Shown here in pieces: positions 18,867 to 27,419 of a stretch of 64,000 nt of DNA. A program made the translations under genes and the position numbers. The stretch spans positions 123,881 through 187,880 of the forward strand of contig NZ_JAEKPD010000006.1 of assembly GCF_016412875.1 (NCBI RefSeq), written 5' to 3'. The notes under the pieces are model-generated. The model was not told the DNA's origin, made no database searches, and was given only the letters and a program-made list of their open reading frames with translations. The DNA comes from Palleronia pontilimi. GTDB lineage: Bacteria > Pseudomonadota > Alphaproteobacteria > Rhodobacterales > Rhodobacteraceae. Within the stretch, counting starts at the first letter, position 1, and each line of letters begins with the position of its first letter.

Positions 18867-19832
18867 ATGCGCGCCTTTCAAGTCGTCAGCCACGATCAGC
18901 CCCCCGAGATCTGCGATATCGACACGCCCGAGCCGGGCGATGGGCAGGTGCGTGTGCGGATCGCGGCCTGCGGGCTGAACTTCGCGGACATGCTGGTCGC
19001 GGACGGGACCTATCAGGACATCCCGCCCCTGCCCGCCACGCTGGGCATGGAGCTTGCGGGAACCGTCGATGCGATCGGGTCCGGCGTGACCGATTTCGCG
19101 CCCGGCGACCGCGTTGCGATTTTCGCGGGTCACGGCGGGCTGGCGGAATACGGCGTGTTCGACGCGGCCCGCGCCAAGCGCCTGCCGGACGCCATGCCCT
19201 TCGACGACGCCGCCGCCTTCATGGTGGCCTACGGCACGTCGCACCTGGCGCTGGACCATCGCGCCCGACTGCGCCCCGGCGAACGGCTGGTCGTGTTGGG
19301 CGCGTCGGGCGGTGTCGGCCTGACGGCGGTCGAGCTGGGCAAGCTGATGGGGGCCGAGGTCGTGGCCGTGGCGCGCGGCGACGACAAGCTGGCGGTCGCG
19401 CGCGAGGCGGGCGCCGATCACTGCATCAATTCCGAGACCGCCGATCTGCGCGCCGAGCTGAAAGCGCTCGGCGGCGCGGACGTGATCTATGACCCGGTGG
19501 GCGGCGACCTGCTGGACGCCGCCATGCGTGCGCTCAGGCCCGAAGCGCGGGTGATCGTCATCGGGTTTGCCAGCGGTCAGGTGCCGAAGTTCAAGGCCAA
19601 TCACCTGCTGGTCAAGAATGTCAGCATCCTGGGCTATTACTGGGGCGGCTACATGGCCTTCGCGCCCGAACGGCTGACCGCGTCGCTGGAAACGCTGCTG
19701 GGCTGGTATGCCGAAGGCCGGATCAGCCCCCATATCAGCCACCACCTGCCGCTGGAGCGCGCGGGCGAAGGGCTGGAGCTTCTGCGCAGCCGGAAATCCA
19801 CCGGCAAGGTCGTCATCACGGTGGCGCCATGA
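18867..19832 (+). CDS. NADPH:quinone oxidoreductase family protein (zinc-free MDR)
   Basis: 321 residues of the medium-chain dehydrogenase/reductase fold. The N-terminal GroES-like part carries RIAACGLNFADMLVADG, and the Rossmann part carries VLGASGGVGLTAVELGK. The catalytic zinc cysteines are absent, which fits the quinone oxidoreductase/enoyl reductase branch. The stop overlaps the next start (ATGA), so it is coupled to the methyltransferase gene. Confidence 0.9.
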   Translation: MRAFQVVSHDQPPEICDIDTPEPGDGQVRVRIAACGLNFADMLVADGTYQDIPPLPATLGMELAGTVDAIGSGVTDFAPGDRVAIFAGHGGLAEYGVFDAARAKRLPDAMPFDDAAAFMVAYGTSHLALDHRARLRPGERLVVLGASGGVGLTAVELGKLMGAEVVAVARGDDKLAVAREAGADHCINSETADLRAELKALGGADVIYDPVGGDLLDAAMRALRPEARVIVIGFASGQVPKFKANHLLVKNVSILGYYWGGYMAFAPERLTASLETLLGWYAEGRISPHISHHLPLERAGEGLELLRSRKSTGKVVITVAP

Positions 19833-20704
19833 CCGCGATGACGATCCTGGATGGCGGCATGGGCCAGGAACTGGTGGCGCGCGCGGGCCGGGCCACGTCC
19901 ATGTGGTCGATGCAGGCCCTGCTGGACGCGCCCGAGCTGGTGCGCGCGGTGCATGACGATTTTTTCGCGGCGGGCGCCGATGTGGCCACCACCAACAGCT
20001 ACGCGGTGCTGCCCGACCGGCTGGAAGCGCACGGGATGGCAGACCAGCTTGAGCGGCTGGCCCGCCGCGCCTGCGAAATCGCCGCCGCATCGCGCGATGC
20101 CCACGGGCAGGGAATCGTCGCCGGTGCGCTGGGACCGATCGGCTTTTCCTACCAGCCCGACAAGGCCCCACCCGCCGAGCGGGCGGCCGAGATCTATGCC
20201 CATCTGGCGCGCCTCCATGCCGAGACGGTCGATGTCCACCTGCTCGAGACGATGTCGTCGGTCGACCAGGCCCGGGGCGGGCTGATGGGCGCGTCGGTGA
20301 CCGGCAAGCCGATCTGGCTTGCGCTGTCGGTGGACGACACGGACGGCACGAAACTGCGCTCGGGCGAGGCGCTTTCGGACGTGGCGGACCTGCTGGCCGC
20401 GCACCCGGTTGACCGGGTCCTGCTGAATTGCTCGATCCCCGAGGCGGTGACCCAAGGGCTGCCCGTGGTGGCGGGCTGGGGCGTGCCCTTCGGCGCCTAC
20501 GCCAACGGCTTCACGCAGATCGCGTCCGGGTTCGACCATATCGGCGCGACGGTGGACCTGCTGTCGGCGCGTCAGGACCTGGACCCCGACGCCTATGCCG
20601 ACCATGCCGAGGCGTGGCGCGACCTGGGCGCCACCACCATCGGCGGCTGTTGCGAAATCGGCCCGGCCCATATCGCCGAGCTGGCCCGCCGCCTGCGCGG
20701 CTGA
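19829..20704 (+). CDS. Homocysteine S-methyltransferase family protein
   Basis: 291 residues with the MetH-N/BHMT barrel: LDGGMGQEL at the N-terminus, a cysteine near RVLLNCSIPEAV, and the paired cysteines GGCCEIGPAHI at the C-terminus, together supplying the three zinc-binding thiols. Such enzymes transfer methyl groups to homocysteine from donors such as S-methylmethionine or betaine; the donor here is not evident. Coupled by ATGA to the upstream oxidoreductase gene. Confidence 0.88.
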   Translation: MTAMTILDGGMGQELVARAGRATSMWSMQALLDAPELVRAVHDDFFAAGADVATTNSYAVLPDRLEAHGMADQLERLARRACEIAAASRDAHGQGIVAGALGPIGFSYQPDKAPPAERAAEIYAHLARLHAETVDVHLLETMSSVDQARGGLMGASVTGKPIWLALSVDDTDGTKLRSGEALSDVADLLAAHPVDRVLLNCSIPEAVTQGLPVVAGWGVPFGAYANGFTQIASGFDHIGATVDLLSARQDLDPDAYADHAEAWRDLGATTIGGCCEIGPAHIAELARRLRG

Positions 20705-20705
20705 G

Positions 20706-21587
20706 CTATTCGGCGGCCAGTCGCTCGGGCTGCCCCAGGCGTGCGTAATTGTCGCGCAGAAGCGTGGCCATGGCGTCCGAGACCTCGGGCTGCATCGCCG
20801 TCGAGCGATAGAGGTTGATCTTCTGCATGGGCAAGTCGGGCAGGCCCGCATTCGCGGGCACCTTCCGGACGCCCTGCGGCAGCGTCTGGTCGAGGATCAC
20901 GTAGATCGCCAGGTCGGCCATGACCGCCACCTCGCTTGCGCGGTCGGACGCGGCATCCACCACGGACACCCAGTCGATCCCCGCCTTGTCCAAGGCGGCG
21001 CGGGCGATCGGGCTGAAGATGCAGTTGCGGCAGAATGCGAAGGGCACGGGACGCGCGCGATGGGCGACGCCGCCCGCGGCCCCGGCCCAGACCAAGGGCA
21101 GCGACAGCAGCGTCTCGCCGCGCTCGTCCAGCGTTTCCTCGGTGGTCAGGATCGCGTCGCATTCGCCGCGGGCGAACATCTGCTTCAGCGCCCGCGTGGG
21201 CAGCGACAGCAGCCGGACCCGCAAGCGCGGATAGCGCTGCGCGAAGGCCGCAAGGAACGGCGGGATCGCGGGATACAGGATGTCGTGCGGGACGCCCAGC
21301 ACGATCTCGCCCTCGTAGCCGTCATCGGTCATGCGCGAAATCGCCTCGTCGTTCAGCACCAGCATCCGGCGGGCGTAGGACAGAAGCTGCTCGCCCGTGG
21401 CGGTCAGCTGCACGTTGCGCGCCGAGCGGTCGATCAGCGGGACGTTCAGCGATTCTTCCAGCCGCTTCAATTGCATCGACACCGCCGACTGGGTCAGGTG
21501 CAGGTGGCCCGCGGCCTTCGTGACGCCGCCAAGATCGGCGACGGCGATGAACGAGCGCAGGGCGGTCAGGTCCAGATTGCGAGGCAT
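20706..21587 (-). CDS. LysR-family transcriptional regulator
   Basis: 293 residues from MPRNLDLTALRSF, with an N-terminal winged HTH (TKAAGHLHLTQSAVSMQLKRLEESL) and a periplasmic-binding-like effector domain. An in-frame ATG at 21620 would add 11 residues; the later start follows an AGAAAG site. It is divergent from the DUF1127 gene and convergent with the methyltransferase gene. The effector and targets are unknown. Confidence 0.9.
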   Translation of the reverse strand: MPRNLDLTALRSFIAVADLGGVTKAAGHLHLTQSAVSMQLKRLEESLNVPLIDRSARNVQLTATGEQLLSYARRMLVLNDEAISRMTDDGYEGEIVLGVPHDILYPAIPPFLAAFAQRYPRLRVRLLSLPTRALKQMFARGECDAILTTEETLDERGETLLSLPLVWAGAAGGVAHRARPVPFAFCRNCIFSPIARAALDKAGIDWVSVVDAASDRASEVAVMADLAIYVILDQTLPQGVRKVPANAGLPDLPMQKINLYRSTAMQPEVSDAMATLLRDNYARLGQPERLAAE

Positions 21588-21700
21588 ATCAACTTTCTTG
21601 ATGAAGTCCGTCATTATCATTCGATTTCAAAATGGCCCATCCGAGGATATATTGGCAAGCACGATCCGACGATCGCATTTCATCACGAAAGGAATTTTTC

Positions 21701-21919
21701 ATGTCCATTTTCAGCATTCGCATTGCGTCCTTCAAAAGCCAGTTGACGACCCCGCATGTCGTGCGGCCCCTTCTCGAGCTCTTGGCGTTGCACCGCCAGC
21801 GCCGCGCGCTTGGCGATCTCGACGACCACATGCTGAACGACATCGGGCTGACCCGCCACGAGGCCGAGGCTGAAAGCCGCAAGCCAATCTGGGATTCACC
21901 CCGTCATTGGCGCTCATAA
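21701..21919 (+). CDS. DUF1127 (YjiS-like) small protein
   Basis: 72 residues. The C-terminal half is the YjiS/DUF1127 domain: LLELLALHRQRRALGDLDDH followed by MLNDIGLTRHEAEAE. The ATG at 21701 has GAAAGGA about 8 bases upstream; longer readings of the frame lack a ribosome site. Small DUF1127 proteins of alphaproteobacteria have been linked to RNA turnover and phosphate or stress responses. It stands alone between a divergent LysR gene and a Bax-inhibitor gene. Confidence 0.9.
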   Translation: MSIFSIRIASFKSQLTTPHVVRPLLELLALHRQRRALGDLDDHMLNDIGLTRHEAEAESRKPIWDSPRHWRS

Positions 21920-22046
21920 GGCGACAATTGCCGCCAAACTGCGACGGAATGGTGCCGCAAGCCCCTTGAATTGCGGCCCATTCCTGCAAATATATCGCCC
22001 GTAGGGTCGCGTCGCGGCCCGGAAGTTTACCGCTTGGAGGCGATTA

Positions 22047-22790
22047 ATGGCTGAACAACAGACGATCCGCTCGGGCGCCGGTGTCCGGTCTGCCGAGATT
22101 GATCAGGGTCTTCGGACCCATATGAACAAGGTCTACGGCACGATGTCCGTGGGCATGGTGATCACCGCGTTTGCCGCCTGGGCCATTTCCGGCCTGGCCG
22201 TGACCCCGTCGGGTGAGCTCAGCCAGCTTGGCGTCGCGATCTATACCACGCCGCTGAAATGGCTGATCATGTTCGCCCCGCTGATCATGGTCTTCGCGTT
22301 CGGCGCGCTGATCAACCGCATCTCGGCCGCGGGCGCGCAGCTGTTCTTCTACACCTTCGCCGCCTTGATGGGCCTGTCGCTGAGCTCGATCTTCCTGGTC
22401 TTTACCGGCTTCTCGATCGTGCAGACGTTCCTGATCACCGCGGTGGCCTTCGCGGGCCTGTCGCTGTGGGGCTACACCACGAAGAAGGACATTTCGGGCT
22501 GGGGCAGCTTCCTGATCATGGGCGTGATCGGCCTGATCGTGGCGTCCATCGTCAACATCTTCCTGGGCTCGCCCGCGATCATGTTCGCGATCTCGGCACT
22601 GGGCGTTCTGATCTTCGCGGGCCTGACCGCCTATGACACGCAGAAGATCAAGACCGACTACATCCAGCACGCGCAGTCGATGGACCAGGAATGGCTGAGC
22701 AAGTCGGCCATCATGGGGGCGCTGAACCTGTACCTGGACTTCATCAACCTGTTCATGTTCCTGCTGAGCTTCATGGGCAACCGCGAATAA
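22047..22790 (+). CDS. Bax inhibitor-1/YccA family membrane protein
   Basis: 247 residues with seven predicted membrane helices; the N-terminal IDQGLRTHMNKVYGTMSVG and the C-terminal YDTQKIKTDY and ALNLYLDFINLFMFLL match the BI-1/YbhL type. The family comprises pH-sensitive calcium-leak-like channels and regulators of membrane proteases. A GGAGG site lies 6 bases before the ATG. A strong terminator follows directly, so it is a single-gene unit. Confidence 0.95.
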   Translation: MAEQQTIRSGAGVRSAEIDQGLRTHMNKVYGTMSVGMVITAFAAWAISGLAVTPSGELSQLGVAIYTTPLKWLIMFAPLIMVFAFGALINRISAAGAQLFFYTFAALMGLSLSSIFLVFTGFSIVQTFLITAVAFAGLSLWGYTTKKDISGWGSFLIMGVIGLIVASIVNIFLGSPAIMFAISALGVLIFAGLTAYDTQKIKTDYIQHAQSMDQEWLSKSAIMGALNLYLDFINLFMFLLSFMGNRE

Positions 22791-22814
22791 GCGAACGGGA
22801 TACCTACAGAAATC

Positions 22815-22849
22815 GGCCCGCCATGTCGCTGACATGGCGGGCCTTTTTT
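22815..22849 (+). terminator. Rho-independent terminator after the Bax-inhibitor gene
   Basis: A perfect 13-bp stem (GGCCCGCCATGTC / GACATGGCGGGCC) with a 3-base loop is followed by six T residues, 25 bases after the stop codon. Confidence 0.95.
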
Positions 22850-22968
22850 CCGTTCAAGCTCCGACGCCGCCGCCGCGGTGGCACATCGGCGCGGGATCGA
22901 ATGCCGCGAAATGTCGCGTCTGGAAAGGCAAACCTAACCTTTTGGCCCCATGCTGCTGCCAGGGATGA

Positions 22969-24093
22969 ATGGGGTTGTCGGACATGCTGGATCTAAGAAA
23001 ATGGCGGGGGGCCGACCCGTTTCTGTCGGCCGTGCAATCCATGAGTTGCCCGATCTTCGTGGTCGAAAGGACCCCCGAAGGCGTCTTCCAGTTCGTGCAT
23101 TTCAGCCCGGAGCTTGAAAAGGCCACCGGCTTCGACGCCGATGCCGTCTGCGCGGGCCCGATCGAGACGGTGTTCCCGGCCCGGATGGCCGAGCTGATCG
23201 CCGACAATTATCGCGCCGCGCTCGAGTCCGACACGCCCATCTATCTGGATGAGGCCCATCGCCTGAACGACGCCGAAACCTGGTGGCGCACCGTCCTGGC
23301 GCGGGCGCCCGACGGCGCCCAGGGCCGCGCCCGGATCGTCGGCGTCACCAGCGAAATCACCGACGTGAAGCTGCGCGAAAGCCGCTTGGTGTCGGACCTC
23401 GCCGATCTGAAGATGGCGCACAGGGAAGTGCAGATGCTGGCCGGTCTGACCGTCCACGACATGCGCGCCCCGCTGGCCAACGTGATCTCGCTGACCGGGA
23501 TCGTGCTGGAAGGGTTCCGCGACCTGGGCGACGGCAAGCGCGACATGATCCTGGCCTGCCGGGACGTGGCCAGATCGTCGATCGCGGCGATCGACGGCAT
23601 GATGCAGCGCGTGATGTCCGACCACTCCGCCCCGTTCCGCGAGGACGAGATCGACCTTTACCGATCCTGCGCCGATATCGCCGGGCTGGTCGATCCCGGC
23701 CAGCGGCTGACGATCACCTATCCGCGGCAGGTGGTGCTGACCGACGCCATCGTGCTGCACGCGACCTTGCGCAACCTGATGGAAAACGCGGTCCGTTACG
23801 CACGATCGCAGATCGACATCACCATCGACGAGGACCCGGTCGCGCTGACCATCACGTTGAGCGTGATGGATGACGGCCCCGGCGTGGACGCGGCCATAGA
23901 TCCCATCGCCAAGGCGGCGCGCGCCAAGGGCGGCGCGAAATGTGGCTACGGGCTGCCCACGATCCTGAAGCTGCTGAAAAGCCAGGGCGGCTCGCTCAGC
24001 TATATCAGGCGCAAGGACAAGCCCGGCGCGATCTTCCGGGCCGAGTTGCCGGGCCGGATCCACGAATTGGCATCGCCCGCGAAATCGGCGTGA
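22969..24093 (+). CDS. PAS-domain sensor histidine kinase
   Basis: 374 residues without a signal or membrane helix, so it is probably cytoplasmic. A PAS domain occupies about 20-135 (GVFQFVHFSPELEKATGF). The phosphoacceptor helix follows with TVHDMRAPLANVISL (His about 162), then an ATPase domain with the N box LRNLMENAVRYA and the G box DDGPGVDAA; GYGLPTILKLL supplies the second glycine region. No response regulator is adjacent. The start could also be the ATG at 22984. Confidence 0.86.
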   Translation: MGLSDMLDLRKWRGADPFLSAVQSMSCPIFVVERTPEGVFQFVHFSPELEKATGFDADAVCAGPIETVFPARMAELIADNYRAALESDTPIYLDEAHRLNDAETWWRTVLARAPDGAQGRARIVGVTSEITDVKLRESRLVSDLADLKMAHREVQMLAGLTVHDMRAPLANVISLTGIVLEGFRDLGDGKRDMILACRDVARSSIAAIDGMMQRVMSDHSAPFREDEIDLYRSCADIAGLVDPGQRLTITYPRQVVLTDAIVLHATLRNLMENAVRYARSQIDITIDEDPVALTITLSVMDDGPGVDAAIDPIAKAARAKGGAKCGYGLPTILKLLKSQGGSLSYIRRKDKPGAIFRAELPGRIHELASPAKSA

Positions 24094-24102
24094 GCGGGCG
24101 GC

Positions 24103-25761
24103 TCAGGTGGGATCGCGCCAGCGGTTCACGATCGGATAGCGGCGGTCCAGCCAGAAGCTGCGCGGCGTCAGCCGCGCCCCCGGTGCGGACTGGAACCGCT
24201 TGTATTCGCTGATATAGATCAGGTTCTCGACCTTCTTGACCAGGTCGCGGTCATGGCCGCGGCCGACCACTTCGGCGACGCTGGATTCGTGGTCGATCAG
24301 CTGTTCCAGGATATCGTCCAGCACCTCGTAGGGGGGCAGCGAATCCTCGTCCTTCTGGTCGGCGCGCAGCTCGGCGGTGGGCGGCTTGTCGATCACCCGC
24401 GGCGGGATCACGGTGCCCGCGGGCCCCTTCATCCAGTCGCGGTGGTTGTCGTTGCGCCAGCGGCAGGTCTGGAACACGCGGGTCTTGTACATGTCCTTGA
24501 TCGGGTTGTAGCCGCCCGACATATCGCCGTAGATCGTGGCGTAGCCCACCGCCACCTCGGACTTGTTGCCGGTGGTCAGAAGCATCTCGCCGAACTTGTT
24601 GGAAAGCGCCATGAGCGACAGGCCCCGCAGGCGGGACTGGATGTTTTCTTCGGTCAGGTCGGGCTCCAACCCCTCGAAGAGATGGGCCAGCGCCTGCGTC
24701 ACCGCCGCGCGCGGGCCCTCGATGTCGACGCGGTCGAGCTTGCAGCCCAGCAACCGCGCCACCTCGGCGGCATCGTCGAGCGACGCCTGCGACGTGTATT
24801 CCGACGGCAGCATGACGCAGCGCACGTTGTCGGCGCCCAGCGCGTCCACCGCGATGGCCGCCACGATGGCGCTGTCGATGCCGCCCGAGAGGCCCAGGAG
24901 CACCTTGCCGAAGCCCGTCTTGCGACAATAGTCGCGCAGCGCGGTGACCATGACGCGGTAATCCTGCTCCCACGCGTCGGGGTGCACCGCGCGGGGCCCC
25001 GCGACCGCGCGCCAGCCGTCGTCGCCGCGCTCGAAATCCTGGTGGTGGATGACCTCGTCGAAGGCGGGCAGCGCGGTGGCCAGCGTGCCGTGGGGGTTCA
25101 GCACGAAGGTCGCCCCGTCGAAGGTCTGGTCGTCCTGGGCCCCCACCATGTTGAGATAGACCAGCGGTAGCCCCGTCTCGACCGTGCGGGCCACCATGTG
25201 GCCCACGCGGCGGTCGAACTTGCCCCGGTAATAGGGCGAGCCGTTGGGGACCAGCAGGATCTCGGCGCCGGATTCCTCGAGCGCCTCGCAGACATCCACG
25301 TGCCACGCGTCCTCGCAGATGGGTGTGCCGATCCTGAGCGGCCCGATGCTGTAGGGCCCCGAGATCGGGCCCTCGTCGTAAAGCCGCACCTCGTCGAACA
25401 CCGTCTCGTTCGGCAGCTTGTGCTTCAGGATGCGCGTGGCGACCTTGCCGTTCTGCAGGATCCAGTAGGCGTTGTAGAGCTTGTCGCCATAGGCATAGGG
25501 CCCGCCGATCCCCAGCGCGGGACCATCGGCGCAGTCGCGGGCCAGCTGTCTCAGGGTCTCCATCGCCCGGCGCACGAAAACGGGCTTCAGCACCAGGTCC
25601 TGAACCTGGTAGCCGGTGACGAACATCTCGGGCAGCGCGACCATGTCGGCCCCGGCATCGCGGCCCTGTTCCCACGCCCCGCGCGCCTTTTCGGCATTGC
25701 CCGCCAGGTCGCCTACGGTCGGGTTCAACTGGCCCAGGGTAAGGCGAAATCGGTCGGACAT
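24103..25761 (-). CDS. nadE: Glutamine-dependent NAD+ synthetase
   Basis: 552 residues with two domains. The N-terminal nitrilase-type glutaminase holds the catalytic triad Glu45 (LPEMFV), Lys115 (LKHKLPN) and Cys149 (TPICEDAW). The C-terminal synthetase holds the P-loop LSGGIDSAIV (292-297). It amidates nicotinate adenine dinucleotide to NAD+ using ammonia from glutamine. The length and order of domains are complete. It converges with the kinase gene and diverges from the MORN-repeat gene. Confidence 0.97.
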   Translation of the reverse strand: MSDRFRLTLGQLNPTVGDLAGNAEKARGAWEQGRDAGADMVALPEMFVTGYQVQDLVLKPVFVRRAMETLRQLARDCADGPALGIGGPYAYGDKLYNAYWILQNGKVATRILKHKLPNETVFDEVRLYDEGPISGPYSIGPLRIGTPICEDAWHVDVCEALEESGAEILLVPNGSPYYRGKFDRRVGHMVARTVETGLPLVYLNMVGAQDDQTFDGATFVLNPHGTLATALPAFDEVIHHQDFERGDDGWRAVAGPRAVHPDAWEQDYRVMVTALRDYCRKTGFGKVLLGLSGGIDSAIVAAIAVDALGADNVRCVMLPSEYTSQASLDDAAEVARLLGCKLDRVDIEGPRAAVTQALAHLFEGLEPDLTEENIQSRLRGLSLMALSNKFGEMLLTTGNKSEVAVGYATIYGDMSGGYNPIKDMYKTRVFQTCRWRNDNHRDWMKGPAGTVIPPRVIDKPPTAELRADQKDEDSLPPYEVLDDILEQLIDHESSVAEVVGRGHDRDLVKKVENLIYISEYKRFQSAPGARLTPRSFWLDRRYPIVNRWRDPT

Positions 25762-25901
25762 GGTGGTACCTCCATCGCGGATGGGACTTAGCAGAACCTC
25801 GCCGAATGGGAAGCGCCGCGCGCGGGAAAAGCGTTGCGGCGCAAGGGGCCCGCCGTTAGGTTTGCACCCTGACTTCGAACCGACTTCAAAGGGGCATCTT
25901 C

Positions 25902-27344
25902 ATGCGGCTCACGTCATTCCTTTCCGCAAGCGTCGCCGCGCTCATGCTGGCCGCCCCGCAGGCATACGCCCAGTCCGAAGGCGACGTGCAGACCAAGCAA
26001 TACGAGGATGGCGGCGTCTACGAGGGCACGTTCAAGGACGGCAAGCAGGACGGCCAGGGCACCTATCGGCTGCCCAACGGCTACGAATATTCGGGCGAAT
26101 GGCGCGACGGCGAAATCGTCGGAGAGGGCGTGGCGCGCTTTCCCAACGGGTCCGTCTACGAAGGCCAGTTCGCCCGCGGCAAGCCCGAGGGACAGGGCAA
26201 GATCACCTTCGCCGATGGCGGCACCTATGTGGGCGAATGGTCCGACGGCACGATCAACGGCGAAGGGGTCGCGGTCTATGCCAACGGCACCCGCTACGAA
26301 GGCGGCTTCCGCAACGCGCGCCACCACGGCATCGGGCGGATGGAAAGCAGCTCGGGCTACGTTTACGAAGGCGACTGGGTCGACGGCGAAAAGGATGGCG
26401 ACGGCAAGATCACCTATCCCGACGGCGCCACCTACGAAGGCCAGATGGCGGGTGGCAACCGCGAGGGCACCGGCACCCTGACGACGCCGGACGGGCTGAT
26501 CTACGAAGGCGAGTGGCTGGCGGGCGAGATCACCGGCACCGGCAAGCTGACCCAACCCAACGGGGATATCTACGAAGGCGAGCTGCTGGCGGGCGAGCGT
26601 CAGGGCAAGGGCCGCGTGACCTACGCGAATGGCGAGATCTACGACGGCAGCTTCGTCGCCGACAAGCGCGAGGGCCAGGGCAGCTTCACCCGTCCCGACG
26701 GCTACAGCTATACCGGCACGTGGGTCGCGGGCCGGATCGAGGGCGCGGGCGCCGTGGTCTATCCCGACGGCGCGGTCTACGAAGGGGAGTTCCGCGACGA
26801 TTTGCCCGACGGCAAGGGCAAGATCACCTTCCCGGATGGCAACAGCTACGAAGGCGACTGGTCCGACGGCGTGATCAACGGACAGGGCATCGCCACCTAC
26901 GCCAACGGCGCGGTCTACGAAGGCGGCTTCGTCGACGCGCAGAACGAAGGCCAGGGCACCATGACCTTCCCCGACGGCCAGGTCTACGAGGGCGACTGGA
27001 AGGCGGGGCAACGCGCCGGACAGGGCCGCGTGACCTATCCCGACGGGTCGATCTATGAAGGCGGGTTCGAGAACGGCTTGCGCAGCGGGATGGGCAAGAT
27101 CACCTATGCGGATGGCTCGACCTACGAAGGCGAATGGTCCGAAGGCGTGATCAACGGGCGGGGCACCGCGACCTATCCCAACGGCGACGTCTACGAGGGC
27201 AATTTCGTCGACGGCCAGCGGTCCGGCGAAGGCACGATCCGCTACGCCAGCGGCGAAGAGGCCAGCGGCGACTGGCAAAACGGCGCGCTGACAAGCCAGA
27301 CGGTCGAGGTCGAAAGCAACGACGCCGAAGCCGCTTCCGAGTAG
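25902..27344 (+). CDS. Exported protein made of about 19 MORN repeats
   Basis: 480 residues. A signal peptide (cleavage likely after AYAQS) is followed by about 19 tandem MORN units of roughly 23 residues, of the form YEGxWxxGxxxGxGxxxxxDG, running from residue 37 to about 465; only the last is degenerate. The tail is short and acidic. MORN repeats form elongated beta-sheet rods and often contact membranes or scaffold other proteins. No catalytic domain is attached. It is a single gene divergent from nadE. The function in bacteria is not established. Confidence 0.92.
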   Translation: MRLTSFLSASVAALMLAAPQAYAQSEGDVQTKQYEDGGVYEGTFKDGKQDGQGTYRLPNGYEYSGEWRDGEIVGEGVARFPNGSVYEGQFARGKPEGQGKITFADGGTYVGEWSDGTINGEGVAVYANGTRYEGGFRNARHHGIGRMESSSGYVYEGDWVDGEKDGDGKITYPDGATYEGQMAGGNREGTGTLTTPDGLIYEGEWLAGEITGTGKLTQPNGDIYEGELLAGERQGKGRVTYANGEIYDGSFVADKREGQGSFTRPDGYSYTGTWVAGRIEGAGAVVYPDGAVYEGEFRDDLPDGKGKITFPDGNSYEGDWSDGVINGQGIATYANGAVYEGGFVDAQNEGQGTMTFPDGQVYEGDWKAGQRAGQGRVTYPDGSIYEGGFENGLRSGMGKITYADGSTYEGEWSEGVINGRGTATYPNGDVYEGNFVDGQRSGEGTIRYASGEEASGDWQNGALTSQTVEVESNDAEAASE

Positions 27345-27419
27345 CCGCGTAAAGCCGCCTGCCCGCGTTGCGCGCAGGAGTGGCACTCATGGGTCTTCAA
27401 AGGCTCGGGGATCCGCCGG

